A DNA stretch of 64,000 bases, from positions 22,744,453 to 22,808,452 of the forward strand of contig OX465102.1 in assembly GCA_949987565.1 (NCBI GenBank), in the 5' to 3' direction. The number at the start of each line of letters is the position of its first letter. The stretch's first letter is position 1. Position numbers and translations under genes: made by a program. Origin of the DNA: Luidia sarsii (Eukaryota; Echinodermata; Asteroidea; Paxillosida; Luidiidae). The notes under the pieces are model-generated. The model ran no database searches. It was not told the origin of the DNA and saw only the letters and a list, made by a program, of their open reading frames with translations. Positions 21,772-49,699 of the stretch are shown here, piece after piece.

Positions 21772-22614
21772 CCCACAACCCCCGCCGTAGTCACCGCCCC
21801 CCGCCGCCCTCCACCAGCGGGGGATGCCCCCAATAATGCTGGCGTCTTTCAGACCCCTCACCCCCTCCACCCTCCCAAAGGTCCGGACAAAAATATAGAG
21901 TTCGATCCGGCCCAGTGCGGCTTAGAGAAGTTGCCGGCACTTCGTGGAGCCGCACTCATTCTGAGTAGGGATTACATGCATGGTGTCACCGCCAACACTC
22001 CACGTTGTGATTTCAACCGTGCGAGCCCTCGACTCGTCGCCTATAATGGATGAACTCTCGCCGAGCTCACAGAGCTTCAGAGCTACAGTCGCCTGGCTCG
22101 CAGTCATGGTCTCCTCACGGGCATGTCCCTTACAAGGACCGGGGAACCTGATTTTTTTTTTTATGATCGCTTCCACTCAATTTAGAACTTTCAGCGTTGA
22201 TCGCACTTAGTGAGTAAAGTTTACACAGCAATGGAACTGCAAATCCGAGAGAGGAGACGGCTAATTCAGACCGAGGCTGACGGTAACACACCTACCTACT
22301 CACACACAGTCTGCCGAGGCTCTTCCTTCCGGGACTCCGTTGTCATGGCAGATCAGGGGCAGGTTAACGATACATATATACAAAGTGCCTTCCTGGTAGG
22401 ACACGACCTGCCCCGACGTCCGGCTACAGCTCATCGTCTATCATGGATGATATCAAATGGCAGGCCTCACAATACAAACGCATTAGCCTGCACAAACCAC
22501 AGCATCTGATACTGCACTTCTGACCGATACATCTTCTCACTGACGAGCGGTTGGAAAATAGCACCGAGGGCAGACTGTCTATCACTATTTGGGCTAAGGA
22601 GATGTGGTGTGTGG

Positions 22615-22858
22615 AAGGTTTGCGTTGACACCGTGTAAATCATCTCTTTGGAGAAGGAGTGTGACTCTGAAACGAGCCGGTATCTCAACGTTTCGAGCAG
22701 CGTGGGCTTTGCCCGTCATCAGGCTTTCACAGTCGGAATCCGGCAGTCCCTTGACGACGAGCCGAGTACACACTGTCCGAAACGTTGAGTGACTGGCTCG
22801 TTTCAAAGCCACATTCCGTCTCACGGGAGATGATGTACACGGTGTCTCCGCAAACCTT
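22615..22858. mobile_element. Foldback element with AAGGTTTGCGGTGACACC-type ends
   Basis: The left end AAGGTTTGCGTTGACACCGT and right end ACGGTGTCTCCGCAAACCTT are reverse complements. Internal sub-arms contain GAAACGAGCC...AACGTTTCG and GCCCGTCATCAGG. Related ends occur at 18820, 41365 and 46762. Confidence 0.75.
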
Positions 22859-23389
22859 ACACGTTGTACTTCCACCATGCAAACATCAAATCATATCGAA
22901 ATTTGGTAGTGAAGTGCACAATTTTAATGCAGCTACATATGCACCAATATTTGGTGCGACGTGCAAGAAGTATTGTGTCATGAGCCTCAGCCTGCAAGCC
23001 GAGAATCGACTTGAATTTCAGGCAAAGCAAATTATAGTGGAATGGTAATGGAATTCCATGCGAGCTGATGTTGCCAACCCCAATTCCGTACGGGGTAGGT
23101 ATTTTCACGGTTACCAGACCCTCAGGCCTCTCTTTGCGAATGGATCTTGGTATACGTACCACAACCGATCACTACAATAACGCCCGCACATGTCCAAAGA
23201 GATTGGCCCTATACGAACTGGTTTATTTTCATAACTCGACGGTGCATCGCTACAGAAAGAGATCTTCCAGCGTGATTTACAAAAATATAATAGGAAGATT
23301 ATAATAGTTTGTTATGATTGTATGCTAATATATCCCACAAGCTGGTGGTAAAAAACTAAACAGAATGACCGAAGTCGAAAATGCTACCA

Positions 23390-23600
23390 AATCACTCATT
23401 CATTCAACCATCTATCCATCAATCGATTTATCCATTCAATCGCTCATTCATTTATTAATAATTCATTCGTTTGATCATTCATTCATACCTTTATTTATCC
23501 ATTTACTTATTCTTTAATTTGATCATTTACTCATTCATTTAATCATTCATTTATTTGATCATGCATTCATTCATTCAAGTAATCATTCATTCAGAATTGG
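23390..23600. repeat. (ATTC)n-type degenerate microsatellite
   Basis: ATTCATTCATTT/ATTTATCCATT repeats for about 210 bp. Confidence 0.9.
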
Positions 23601-23868
23601 CTATCTCGAGCGTATGGAGTGGGACAATGAGACGTATTGATGCGGAGCATTGGATAAACCTAATTAAGTGAAAGTGGGAGATGAATGCGAGGAGTGAAAA
23701 GGGGACAGAGGTGGAAGGCGACAGGGGTGAGAAATCCTTGATAGAAAGGATGTCTGAGATGATGATATGAAATACGTGAGTGACCAGGAATATTGGAGGT
23801 GGGAAAACGTGCATGAGGACTGTTTGAGAGCCGAGGAAGCGGAGAATGATGTGGAAATGAAGAAGGGT

Positions 23869-24273
23869 GCTCTCAAAATACCAAAGAGTGAATAATCCAT
23901 ACGCCAAATGAGTGAAATTTTCTCAAGAAAAGCCCAAACCGCTCAACAAGTTTGGAAACCACTGTTAGTGTAGAAACCACTGTAAGTGTGGAAACCACTG
24001 TAAGTGTGGAAGCCACGGAGAATGGAGTAAAACACCACTCGATAGAGGAGCCATATTGAGGACAGCACCATTTCGAGTTGCCATCCACATGGCACCTTAT
24101 ACAACTCCACTCTGAGCGGTTTTCACATATATTACATTGGTTTTGTTCACGTCTCTTACAGTGTTTTTGACATCTTTTACAGTGATTTGCTTTTTTGTTT
24201 TAGGGGTTTTGGGTTTTTGGAGCGATTTTCACTCCTTGAGAGTGAATCGTTGATTCTTTTGCATTTAGAGAGT
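23869..24273. mobile_element. Foldback element, CTCTMAAWRCAAAAG ends, copy 1
   Basis: The left end GCTCTCAAAATACCAAAGAG TGAAT pairs with the right end ATTCTTTTGCATTTAGAGAG. The interior has repeated GTGGAAACCACTGTAAGT units and their reverse complements. Similar to 26186-26498; a fragment lies at 4201-4230. Confidence 0.6.
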
Positions 24274-24480
24274 CGACGTTCTGGAAGAGTGAGGAATGAA
24301 GACAGTTGAGAAGGGAGGAGAGGGGCCGGATGGCGAGAAGAATGAAGAAAGGGGATGAGTATAAAGAGGAACGGGGGAATGGAGAGAGATGGAGACAGTG
24401 AGGAGGAGATGCGAGGGTGATGGAGATTATGGAATGGCGAGGATGCTGAAGCAAGATGGATGGGGAAGATGAGAGCGTTG
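24260..24480. repeat. Purine-rich GA/GGA tract
   Basis: GAGGAATGAAGACAG.../GGAGGAGATGCGAG low-complexity purine sequence; no gene. Confidence 0.75.
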
Positions 24481-26185
24481 ACAATGAGGATGTCGGTAAT
24501 GAGGCGAGCCAATACTAATTACAATGATAACTGATAACGATTCGGATGCCACTGATAATGATGATTACATTGCCCACCAGTCCATTTCCAAATTCATTCG
24601 AATCACAAAACTATACAATAGGCCAATACAAGATTCCATTAGGCTGATTCCATCGGAATTCCATTACAATACCAAGTGACAAACCAGCTGCTGAAAAATA
24701 GTAACCTCAACATTGAAATATTAAGGCATTAAGTACGTTGGAAACGAAAGCATAAACCAAAACCTACACTTAGGAAACAATAAGTCAAACAAACCAAAAC
24801 TAATATAATAACCCAATAACAAACACCATGAAATCAAATAAAAACCTGCCTGTGGTAAAATACTATAGCAGGGCAACTCGGTGAGTGGTTTAGCATTGTA
24901 TACATAGCCTACACAGCGTCATCGAAGCTGTGACCCCATCCATGGGATCGGCTTCAGACAAACACAAACAGAGTGGAACACGGGTGCCCTGAACATGTGC
25001 TCGTGTACGAATTGTCACACAGGCAGTGAATCCAAGTGCACGAAGATGTTCCTACGTCTGCGGTTGATGGAATAAGACAGTACCATTTTGTTTTTCTTTC
25101 AAAGCATAATTTAGCCAATGAAAACAAAAGATGAATTGCGTGAGGATGCGTGACCATATCAAGACGGCCAAAGAGTACCGTGTTCCATAATAATTGTGTG
25201 GTACAAATCCGTGGGCGTGTGTTTCCAACGGAGCTGGCAATCGCCCTATCGCCCAGTCATAAGATGGAGATGTACCATCTTTGCAAGTTCGGTATCGATG
25301 CTCATGAGTATACCAATATCACGAGAGAAGAAAACAAAATGCGTGACACCATCACAGGACTATGCGAAAGGAACCGAACTGGTAGTATACGCAAATGATA
25401 TACCCGTCTGCCCGAATCTTGGCTGTATTCAGAACGACGGCAATGTTGTCGTTATGATAGTTGCTTTGGAGGACTCATTAAACCAGATCGAGAGAGATTC
25501 ACTTGCAGATAAAGCGTGTGTAGTTTCTTATTGTGTGCTCCCATCCTCTCAGCGGCTGCAGCGCCCTCTATGTGTAGTACAAAGATGTGTCAAAACCACT
25601 AATCGTCTACAACTGTAAATATGGCCTGCTACTTAGAATCTGTCACACCGCCCTTCCAGCAATGCTTCATAATTAAACTCAGAAAGCATAACGTTTTATG
25701 GTCTTGTATATCTGTTTCCATTATGTTATAATATAGAATAATTATGATCTCCAAATGAGTGACGTAAACCCGTATCCGAATTCATTTGCTACGGACAAGA
25801 AATCAAAACACTTATACGTATACGGGGGATTGTTTGCAGAGGTTTCCAAAGAACTCGTGTCTCATCCAAGCCTAAGCCCAATACACATGCGTCGAGGGGG
25901 ATTATCGGTAGCCGGTAACCTGCGGCTCCCATAGACTTGTGCGTAAACTTAAGCCGCAGCGACACGCACGTGTCTGAATCCGTAGCCGATGCATTTGGAC
26001 ACGGCCCTGCCATGGCGGCTGCAGGCAGCGTTGTGCGTTAACACACCTATAAAGTTCGTATGTGCATGGATAGTGAAAACCAGGTGTGAGCTTGTGGACT
26101 GAATTGATTAGCAAATAGTATTGCATTGATTTGCCTTTACCCGCTCAGCTGCCCCCAACGATGTGCCGACTTGCAGCGACTACTG

Positions 26186-26498
26186 TACTCTCTAAATACA
26201 AAAGATTGAATATTTCTCTCTTTCCAGGAGTAAAAATGGCTTCAAAAAGCCACAACCGCTCAAAAACAGTAAAAATCATTGTAAAAGATGTGAAAACCGA
26301 TAAGAGTGGAGTAAAATCCCACTTTTGTAAGGATATAGAGTACCACTGGAAAATATGTGGTGTTTTACTCCATTCTTAGCGATTTCCACACCTCTTACAG
26401 TGGTTTTCAATCATTTTGAGCGCTTGTGGCTTTCTATTAGGAAATGTCACTGGTAGTGCAAGTGGATTATTCTTCTTCTTTTTTGCATTTAGAGAGTA
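26186..26498. mobile_element. Foldback element, TACTCTCTAAAT ends, copy 2
   Basis: A 313-bp element with ends TACTCTCTAAATACAAAAG and TTTTTTGCATTTAGAGAGTA (near-perfect inverted repeats) and internal arms GAGTAAAAATGGC... and ...GTGTTTTACTCC. Non-coding. Confidence 0.75.
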
Positions 26499-26806
26499 TG
26501 TAGGTCTTCTGTTTTCCAAAACCCGGCTCGGGTTTCGGATTGGTCTACTTTTCTTCCCTCATTTTACAAGTACAAAGCACCTAATAAACTGGAGACCTCT
26601 GGCTTCGGTTTTGGAAAAGATATGTTGCTTTGAAAATTAAACAAGAAAGACTTCCAAGATTTAAACCTCTTATACAGCCTGTGTTTTGGCAGCTCTTGGA
26701 AAACACAGACGAAGCTTGAGTCGAAAGCTCGGCCGGGATCGGATTTGAGGGAGAAAAAAAAACCCAAAGAATGTCGAAGTGGACCCATGTCGAAGTGGAC
26801 TGCGCA

Positions 26807-41813
<15,007 letters not shown>

Positions 41814-41885
41814 CTGAAAAAAAAGAGTGGATGGGTGAAATTGCTAAGAGATGTACGATAACACTAGATTTCTTTCGTCATGTCC

Positions 41886-42160
41886 CCGTCCCTGTCCACG
41901 AACCCTGTCCCCGTCCCCGTCCCCGTCCCTGCCCCCTGCCCCTGCCCCTGCCCCAGCCCTTTCCCCTGCCCCTGTCCCGTCCCCATCCCCGTCCATGTCT
42001 CTTCCCCTGCCCCCTGCCCCTGCCTCTGCCCCAGCCCTTTCCTGTCCCGTCCCCATCCCCGTCCATGTCTCTTCCCCTGCCCCCTGCCCCCTGCCCCCTG
42101 CCCCTGCCCCTGCCCTTTCCCCTGCCCCTGTCCCCGTCCCCATCCCCGTTCATGCCGTTC
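41886..42160. repeat. CCCTGCC/CCCGTC degenerate microsatellite
   Basis: About 275 bp of C-rich hexamer-like repeats, with one longer block (CATCCCCGTCCATGTCTCTT CCCCTGCC) repeated at about 41983 and 42052. Lies just upstream of SLC13 exon 1. Confidence 0.9.
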
Positions 42161-43029
42161 ATCCCCGAAATTCGGTATGGTCAGTCTATACCTCCCCTGC
42201 CCTTGCCAGTCCCCCCGCCCCTCCCCATTCCCACTACTCCACACACAACATAATAAATATCATTGATAATTAAACCTCATAGAGACATCTAGACTAATTC
42301 ACCTGGTTCACTCCGGCCTACGATCTGTAGTCGTCCTTGGCTCCCCACAAAGTGAGTGTACGGTAAAACGGTTGGCGCGGCGGGACACCACAATGAGCCG
42401 CACGGTTCCCCCAACCCGATCCAAGTATGGTGAAGTGCGGTGAGACTATGGCCATATCAGCTACTATACAAACCCGCTAGCACAGTCTATGGGCTCACTG
42501 TACACCGCATGCAATGATAACAGCACTGAAGGCAGCTTCAGTGTCATGTGGTGCAATATGCAGATCGCAATGTGTGATAATGCTCTATAGCGCTTAGTAT
42601 ACAACACTGGCGCGGAGTAACCCCCCCCCCCCTGTCACAAACGCTAAAAACTACACCCGTTAGGAATCGTCAGGCACGAAAATACAGAAGGCCTAACCCT
42701 TCCTCCATGCCTAACCCTATGACCTCGCTACTGTTCGGCAACTACTTGCCACGTCACATACCGAGTCGATCATGTTTGACCTGGGATTCGCTGTAAATCC
42801 ATTGGGACGGATAAAGGGGGCTGCATGGATACGGTATCGCAAATCATAAAAACTGCTAAAAAAAGATCATCAAAAACTGATCAGAAATGTGTGGAGTTTG
42901 TCATTAGATACCAATATAGTTCAACAGTTGGGCCCATAGTTAGCATGCGGACACGTTGTTTCAAATGTCAATACTTGTTCTACGGTGTGGAAGCGTTGGT
43001 GGCGCAAAAGTGTGTAGAGTTTCCAAGTT

Positions 43030-43130
43030 TTTACGCGTAGGCTGGATAGATCAGATGAAGAGCGCTTGTACGCAAAACCACATGTCGTGGGCTCAAATCC
43101 CGTTCCAGTCAGTCTTTGCAATTGTTTTCA
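43030..43130 (+). mobile_element. SINE family A, eroded copy
   Basis: GGCTGGATAGATCAGATGAA GAGCGCTTGTACGCAAAACC, then GTGGGCTCAAATCCCGTTCC AGTCAGTCTTTGCAATTGTT. Confidence 0.68.
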
Positions 43131-43832
43131 ATTTGCTCAAAACGATCCAAGTCTGGTTTGAAGTAAATCCATCGGAAAAATACAAAGCTAGAAATAAAGA
43201 GTCGTCGGCCTCTTTGCTGCAGAATTGCACATGCCAGTGGGATCGAGTCACCATTGCAGTTATTTTATTATGTGATCCGGCACTGCATAATAAATAATGA
43301 GGAATAGCCCCCACTTTTGAGATTTTGAGATTTTCTAATGATATGAAAGAGTATACCGTTAGCTTTCAAATGATATCAAAATATAATATCCTCTAATACT
43401 TAAAATCTCCGAATATAAAAAAGAAAGAAAATTGATTTGTAATCGAATTGTGGAGATACTTTAACTTCAGGCGTTGTTTACTCAAAAAGTGTTTTGGTGG
43501 GATATTCCTCATGTCGTTGTGCCGGGTCACATATCAGATCCACCCATCTTACTAAGTCTTAGTCATCTGCCTTTCCTGTCCGTCTGGGCGCCAACCCCCA
43601 CAAGTACGACGTGACAATTACTGCAGACAATTACTGCAGGAAATCTGCCCTGCGGGCACTTTCTACATCACATTCATGAAAAGGAGGCTCCACACAATCA
43701 TGCAGGTTGCGTTCAAGGAAGCCCTTGCGCACCTTTCTCGAAATTGAACCTGGAAGACGCAGGACCCCCAACCCCAGACACACCAGAACAGCTCCAGCCA
43801 TAGCCGCACTAACTGCTAACTGCCGATTTGTA

Positions 43833-44159
43833 TTCCCAGTACACGAGGTCTATAAGGGGGGGACAATCGACCAATCAAATACGCGGAAATCCTGAGGTAA
43901 CATGAATATTCACATGAACGTGTACATGTACATGTACATGCACATGTACATGCACATGTACATGTACACTGTACACTGTACAGTGCACTCGTGGACATGT
44001 ACACAATGTACATGTATATGTACATGTACAGTGTACGTATTACTGTACGTAGTACTGTATTACACATGTGCATATAATTATGAATATTCACCACCACTAC
44101 CAGGATTTCCGCGCATTTGATAAGTCGATTTTCTCCCCATAGACCTCGTGCACTGGGAA
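43833..44159. mobile_element. Foldback element with an (ACATGT)n core
   Basis: Outer arms of about 75 bp: TTCCCAGTACACGAGGTCTA TAAGG ... CGCGGAAATCCTG on the left and CAGGATTTCCGCGCATTTGA ... ATAGACCTCGTGCACTGGGA A on the right. The inner TGAATATTCA is on both sides, and the core (43914-44070) is self-complementary TGTACATG repeats. Confidence 0.82.
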
Positions 44160-46521
44160 AAGAAAAATTGCGGACCGCCCATCCCCAGGTAGCAATTTAC
44201 CAAGAAAGCTTTGGGTACAAGTGAACAGACTGACTGAGGTCTGGGCATTATTATGGGCGCAATGCAGTAGGCCATGAAGAAATGGGGATTCACGGACTCT
44301 GACCTCTGTCCGTGTGAGCAAATAGAAACCCCATATGAGACCCCCATGCCAACACACAGAAGCAGATAAACCGGAACTGGTCACATACCTTACTGCCAAT
44401 TTATTTTGACTGCAATGATTGAAATACGAGAGAAGAAGAAGGTAATTGTGTCAGTAAAATTGTAAACTTAGGGGAAATTGATTAAAAAGAAAAATTAAAG
44501 TTTGAAAAGGGGAGCAGGCACGCCCCTGTGGAGGGTGTTGTGCCGTCATAAGAGGACAACTCGGCCCTTTTTCCGGTCGGGAAAGTTGCATTGTACTTTC
44601 AATGCTGAAGATTGCAGCAATGAAATACACGTGTTTTTATTCCCTTACGATTCTAGAATAAGCCGCATTTGGACGTCCAAAATCACGCCGACACGACCGA
44701 AATAATCAGCTTGCTTTCACGGAGACGATTGTGTGCTCATACGTGTATGTTTTTGCAACTCGTTCCCGTCTGTTGCCATCGGAAGACTATTTTTTTTTCA
44801 GAATCTCTACCCTTGGTATCGGCTGAGAGTTCATCAGATTCCGAAGAAAAGGCTGCTGGAAAGACGTCAAGGCCAAACTACCTTTTCACGGTTTTTTGTG
44901 GCAAAAAGGGACTTGTTTCATGCTAAACAAAGTGCATTACACACTGAAGGCGTCAAGGAACGCGTCAAGTGTGCGGAGAAAAAGAAATGAGTCCCCCCCC
45001 CCCCCTCTGACGTGAAGAACAGCGCCCTCAATAACTACATACATACTTTTTATTACTTAGAATCCATTTCAAAATATGCCTTCAACACATAAATGACGTT
45101 TGGGCTGGGATTATAATGTAGGCCTACCCATGAACATAGGCCTATTCAATGCCAAATCATGATTTTCCGGATTTTCTTTAGTTGACCTTTACAGATTTTT
45201 CAACTAGTTACGTGTGTACGCGATGAGCACATATTTGTGGACATAGAGTTGGTTTCCCTGCGCAGATAAGCGTCTGAGCAAATTTACCCTCTTGTTTCCG
45301 CCACCAACACTGTGCGCTCTTGGTCACAATAACCGGCTTTACCGTGTTTGCTTGAGGCATATCGGCGCTTTGTTGCCCCAGACAGGCGTAAGATTAAGAA
45401 TGCGTGTGTGATTCTATTCACGTGCGTGCCGAATTCAGTTATGCACACGCACGCTCCGTAGCCGTCACTCGGCTGACCGGGCCAGCGCGGTTCGCCAAGT
45501 GTGGGTTTTTCATTTGCCTCGTATTAAAGAGGGCGCTGCGTTTTCAGAGCTCGTGACGTCACACGGTAAGGATCGACAGGGCAGCCTATTGAGGCCAGTT
45601 TCCAAATCGCGTCTGAATCGAGTTGTCATGTTTCTGATTCGAGGATTGAAACGCTTCAACCAAGAAAAACAAAATCAAGGTAACAAGCAAGAAAGTCAAT
45701 TATTTCGTGTGACTTGTTCCTGAATGGTATTAGACTCTCACGATCAGGGGACAATTTCGAAGAGCCGCTTTAAGCAAGATTTTTTCTGAAGCACAAAATG
45801 TCATGATTCACAGGATCACTTTTCCAACCCAAACTTCACTTTTGTTTGATGCCGAGTAAAGAAAAGTGGAATACAAGTCAGAAGCAATCATGAAATTGGG
45901 CCCGAATTGCAATTGGAGCCTATGGCACTGATTCAGTTTGCTTCCAGCTTTTCAAAACCTCTAGACGTTTGTTGATGCCGAGCAACTGTCGAGGAGTGGA
46001 TGCCGTCCGATGACCAACCCTGTCACGGCCCACGACACTTTAGCTCGGCTCTTACCGCAAGGGGGCGGTGTTCACGATTTTAGGAGGTGCTGCACGCATT
46101 ATTGGGTTTTCTTTCGTTTTTGACACCACAGCCTAGGTTTTTTTTTCGCGGAAGTAGCACAAATTAATTCGCGCTTGAGAAGAGACTACATGTGGTGCTG
46201 CGTTACTGCGTTTTTCTTTCGCGTTTTTCATTCCTTACTTAGAAAACATTATCATAAAAAAGGAGTAGGAATGGGTGCAATACTGCCTTTTGTAGTTTCG
46301 GGCGCGCGCGGCGCCCTCCATCCTGGCTGGCTGATCTTGGAATGATGTTATGAAACTCTTCTTAACTTACAAGGCGTTAAAGGCGTGATACAACATTGGG
46401 AAGATGTGAAAACATTGATGTCCACAGATTTCCTTCTAATTTACACATTTTGTAGATGGTCATGATAGAATCCTCATGTTGAAATCTTACGGTCTGGAAT
46501 GCTGCACTTTTCTTTGATTAA

Positions 46522-46549
46522 TACTTTATTACTCGCGAGTAATAAAGTA
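46522..46549. repeat. Perfect 28-bp palindrome
   Basis: TACTTTATTACTCG followed immediately by its exact reverse complement, with no spacer. Confidence 0.9.
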
Positions 46550-46761
46550 ATTCTTACACTACAGGCTGATGCGTAAATCGTGACGGTTTTGTACATTTTT
46601 TCTACTTTCTCATTTTACCATTTGAGCGAAAACATTCCCAGTATTGGTTTTTGTTTAATTGATGTTTAATGGTTTAAAACAAACTGTGGCAATCTTTTGA
46701 CATTTACCAATGTTTTATAAGAGCTTTTGAAATCGGTTACTTGTAACACATGAATATAAGA

Positions 46762-46893
46762 AGGTTTGCGGTGACACCATGTATCAGGTGTCTTAAAGGA
46801 AGAGGTTTGGTTCTGAAAAGAACCACTCAGGTACTTTTCAGAACCAAACCCTTTTCCTTTAAGAGACCTGATACATGGTGTCACCGCAAACCT
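46762..46893. mobile_element. Compact hairpin element, about 62-bp arms
   Basis: AGGTTTGCGGTGACACCATG TATCAGGTGTCTTAAAGGAA ... and its reverse complement, separated by a loop of about 7 bp (ACTCAGG). Its ends match the 22615 family (AGGTTTGCGGTGACACC). Short and nearly perfect, so probably a young copy or a hairpin-forming transcript. Confidence 0.85.
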
Positions 46894-47504
46894 CCCTATA
46901 TTGATTCACCCACCATGCAAAGCCTTAAGTCTTATTTGTAACACATGGCTAGTCTCTTTTCAAGCTCAAACTTGCATTGCCACAGCAAAGAACACTAGGC
47001 TGCGGTGTCAATATAAATATGCGTGCGGAACGCAATTTATGTTTTACGTATGTAAGCGATTAAAAAAAATCATGATTAACATTAACTATTAATGAATTTT
47101 TCATTATTCTCCCCATGGCCCAGACGGCAATAAAATGAAATCATGAGAAAAATATGTATAATGTTTGACTCGCTTATCTACGCGTGCGGCACACTTCATC
47201 CGCTACCATAGGCCACAGCGCCAAACCACGCGTTTTCATGTTAGGCTATTACCTATACATTGGGGTCTCTCAGTTTCAAATACAGTACTGGGAAATTTGA
47301 TATTAAGCTTTATATCTCAGATTCATTTCAATTTCTGCTGCATTTGAATAGTCATGTATGTTTGGCTAATCTACCCCCACCCCATCACCACCACCACGAC
47401 CACGGAAAAGGAATCCTTGAAAATCTGATCTGAAAGATTTTGAACAAATTGGAAACAAAATGGCAATGAAAACGTTGTCTCGACCGTACCGGCATAGGAA
47501 CCCA

Positions 47505-47590
47505 ACCAGCATCCAACCCATTGGAACGCCAAACCAGAGGTCTCGTGTTCAGATCCCGGTCGAGTCCAAGTTTATAGCTACTTTCTCAAG
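47505..47590 (+). mobile_element. SINE family A, eroded copy
   Basis: AACCAGAGGTCTCGTGTTCA GATCCCGGTCGAGTCCAAGT TT. The B-box half is retained. Confidence 0.55.
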
Positions 47591-48460
47591 TGCCGTTTTT
47601 CCTTAGCGGATTTGCTGTGCGTTTACAGGTCAGATCCCTTCATTGACGTTTTCAAATCCTGCGACATTCGACGCTCTTTCGACAAAATGTCGACAAAATC
47701 TGTAGCACCAAACTCCAATGTTGTCGTTCGTTCTCCTCGTCTTCTTTGTGTCATTTTGTATTAGCAGGTAAATTCTCTTATACCTGGTATCAATTTGAAC
47801 TTGCCAATGTGAGTGTCCTCGATCAATGGTATCAAAATGCATGTGATATTGTTTTGTTTCCTTCTTTGTATTCTCATGGGTAGTTTAGAATACAAATTAC
47901 AAAGCACATTACATGACCACTCGATATACGGCGACTCGATTCAAACACGATTTGGAAACTGGGATATATATATAAACCAATACACAAATCCTCTAGAGTC
48001 TCAATAGGCTGCCGTATCGATACGTGCCGTGTTTTGACCGTCTACGAGCTCGCTTCAGCGGGATTCACCTTTGTGGGCATGGAAGACTGATGAGAAGCAT
48101 ATATTGAGCGACATTATGCCAGCGCAAGAATGCACGACCGCACGACCCGGGTTTAATTGAAAATCCCCCACGTATAATGCTAGCATACAAATCGGGCACA
48201 TTTTCATGAGGCTGCATAAAATACAAGCAGCAATACCCGAGCAAAAAGCTCTGTGCAAAAAAGTAACCACAAGTTACGCTCCATGAAACATAATGCCAGC
48301 TTTCTTTGATGCTGCTATTTTTTTTTTTGGGGGGGGGGTTGGATCCCAGTCGACAACGATAAACAACCCCCACAAGGAAAAAGACATGGTCGGTGATTGG
48401 CCCACGGAGCACACTCAGGCTTTGCGAAGTTCCAACATTAAGTTTGGAGCCAGACAGATA

Positions 48461-48701
<241 letters not shown>

Positions 48702-49391
48702 TAACTCTGAACTAAGGAGCATGGGCGTCTACCGTCCGCCTATGGGTACGGTGAAAGAGACAATCGAAGCGCGTCACACGAACAAGAAATTAGACGGGCA
48801 ACATGCGTATCACCGTATTCTAAAAAGATATCAGCACATTGCTATGTGTTGGGTGGATGATTATGTATGCAGATGGGCATCGAATAAAGGTGATGCTCCT
48901 TCCTCACCGTCAATCTTACCTTCATATCCACCTTCCAAGGGGCAAGAAGGCACCGCCGAGTATCCGGGACGTATTGCGTCCATCGCTTTTAGGGTGGGCT
49001 CGACGTGTTATTGTCACTGCAAAAAAAAACCCGGGTATACTTTACTTTTACTCAAAGCGCAACGCTTCTATATGGCTTGTGCGTGTTCTGCCTGCATCGC
49101 TGCAGGCCTGTTGCAATAGAACACGTACGTCCACTGAACACCCTGCCCCAACCTCGAATAACCCTGTACCTTTGGCACCCTATGCAGACCGCATTGCGCC
49201 ACGTTTCAGTGAGAACGGTAGTCGACATGGCTCGTGCGATTCTTATTCAAATCTGTCAGTGGAGTCGTGCTCTCTTCCGGGGTAAACACTCCGAGAGAGG
49301 GCGATATCGACCGTCGGCTTGATGTCTGATCGGATCGGTTAGACAGTTGCGTGTACGGTGTGAAGGTTATTAAATGTGACTGCCCGGACAC

Positions 49392-49421
49392 ATTTTAGTT
49401 TAGTTTAGTTTAGTTTAGTTG
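49392..49421. repeat. (TTTAG)n short microsatellite
   Basis: Five to six TTTAG units in a row. Confidence 0.9.
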
Positions 49422-49699
49422 TGGCCATGAACATTTGTCCGGGGGCGCACTTACCTGGATAAACCTGTCCGGGTGACACTTTGATCCATGCAATAACGTC
49501 CCCCGAACACATATAGCGAGGGGGGCAACATTAGCCTTTACACCGGTATTCACGATATGTGTAATGCACATCCACCCGGTCGAACATCGATTCACGATGG
49601 GTATATTCGTTGGAATTAGAGGTCTGAGACTCATAACTAATTTTTCGCCAAATCACGAGGGAAAATTCGTTCGAAAATCACAGAAACAAACATTATTAT

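Larger units (their letters stand above)
21772..26806. other. Gene-free stretch between two convergent genes
   Basis: 3' flank of the GABBR2-like gene (+) and of the SLC13 gene (-). No exon supported. It holds foldback elements at 22615-22858, 23869-24273 and 26186-26498, an ATTC-rich tract and a purine tract. A clear AATAAA close to either stop codon was not found, so 3' UTR ends are not called. Confidence 0.7.

Noticed and set aside
20872..21870. 332-aa frame on - opposite the last GABA-B exon
   Set aside because: Antisense shadow of a GC-rich coding exon; the + frame has the coiled coil, phase match and stop.
41844..42273. Pro-rich and Gly/Arg-rich frames upstream of SLC13
   Set aside because: CCCTGCC/CCCGTC low-complexity repeat; no homology or splice signals.
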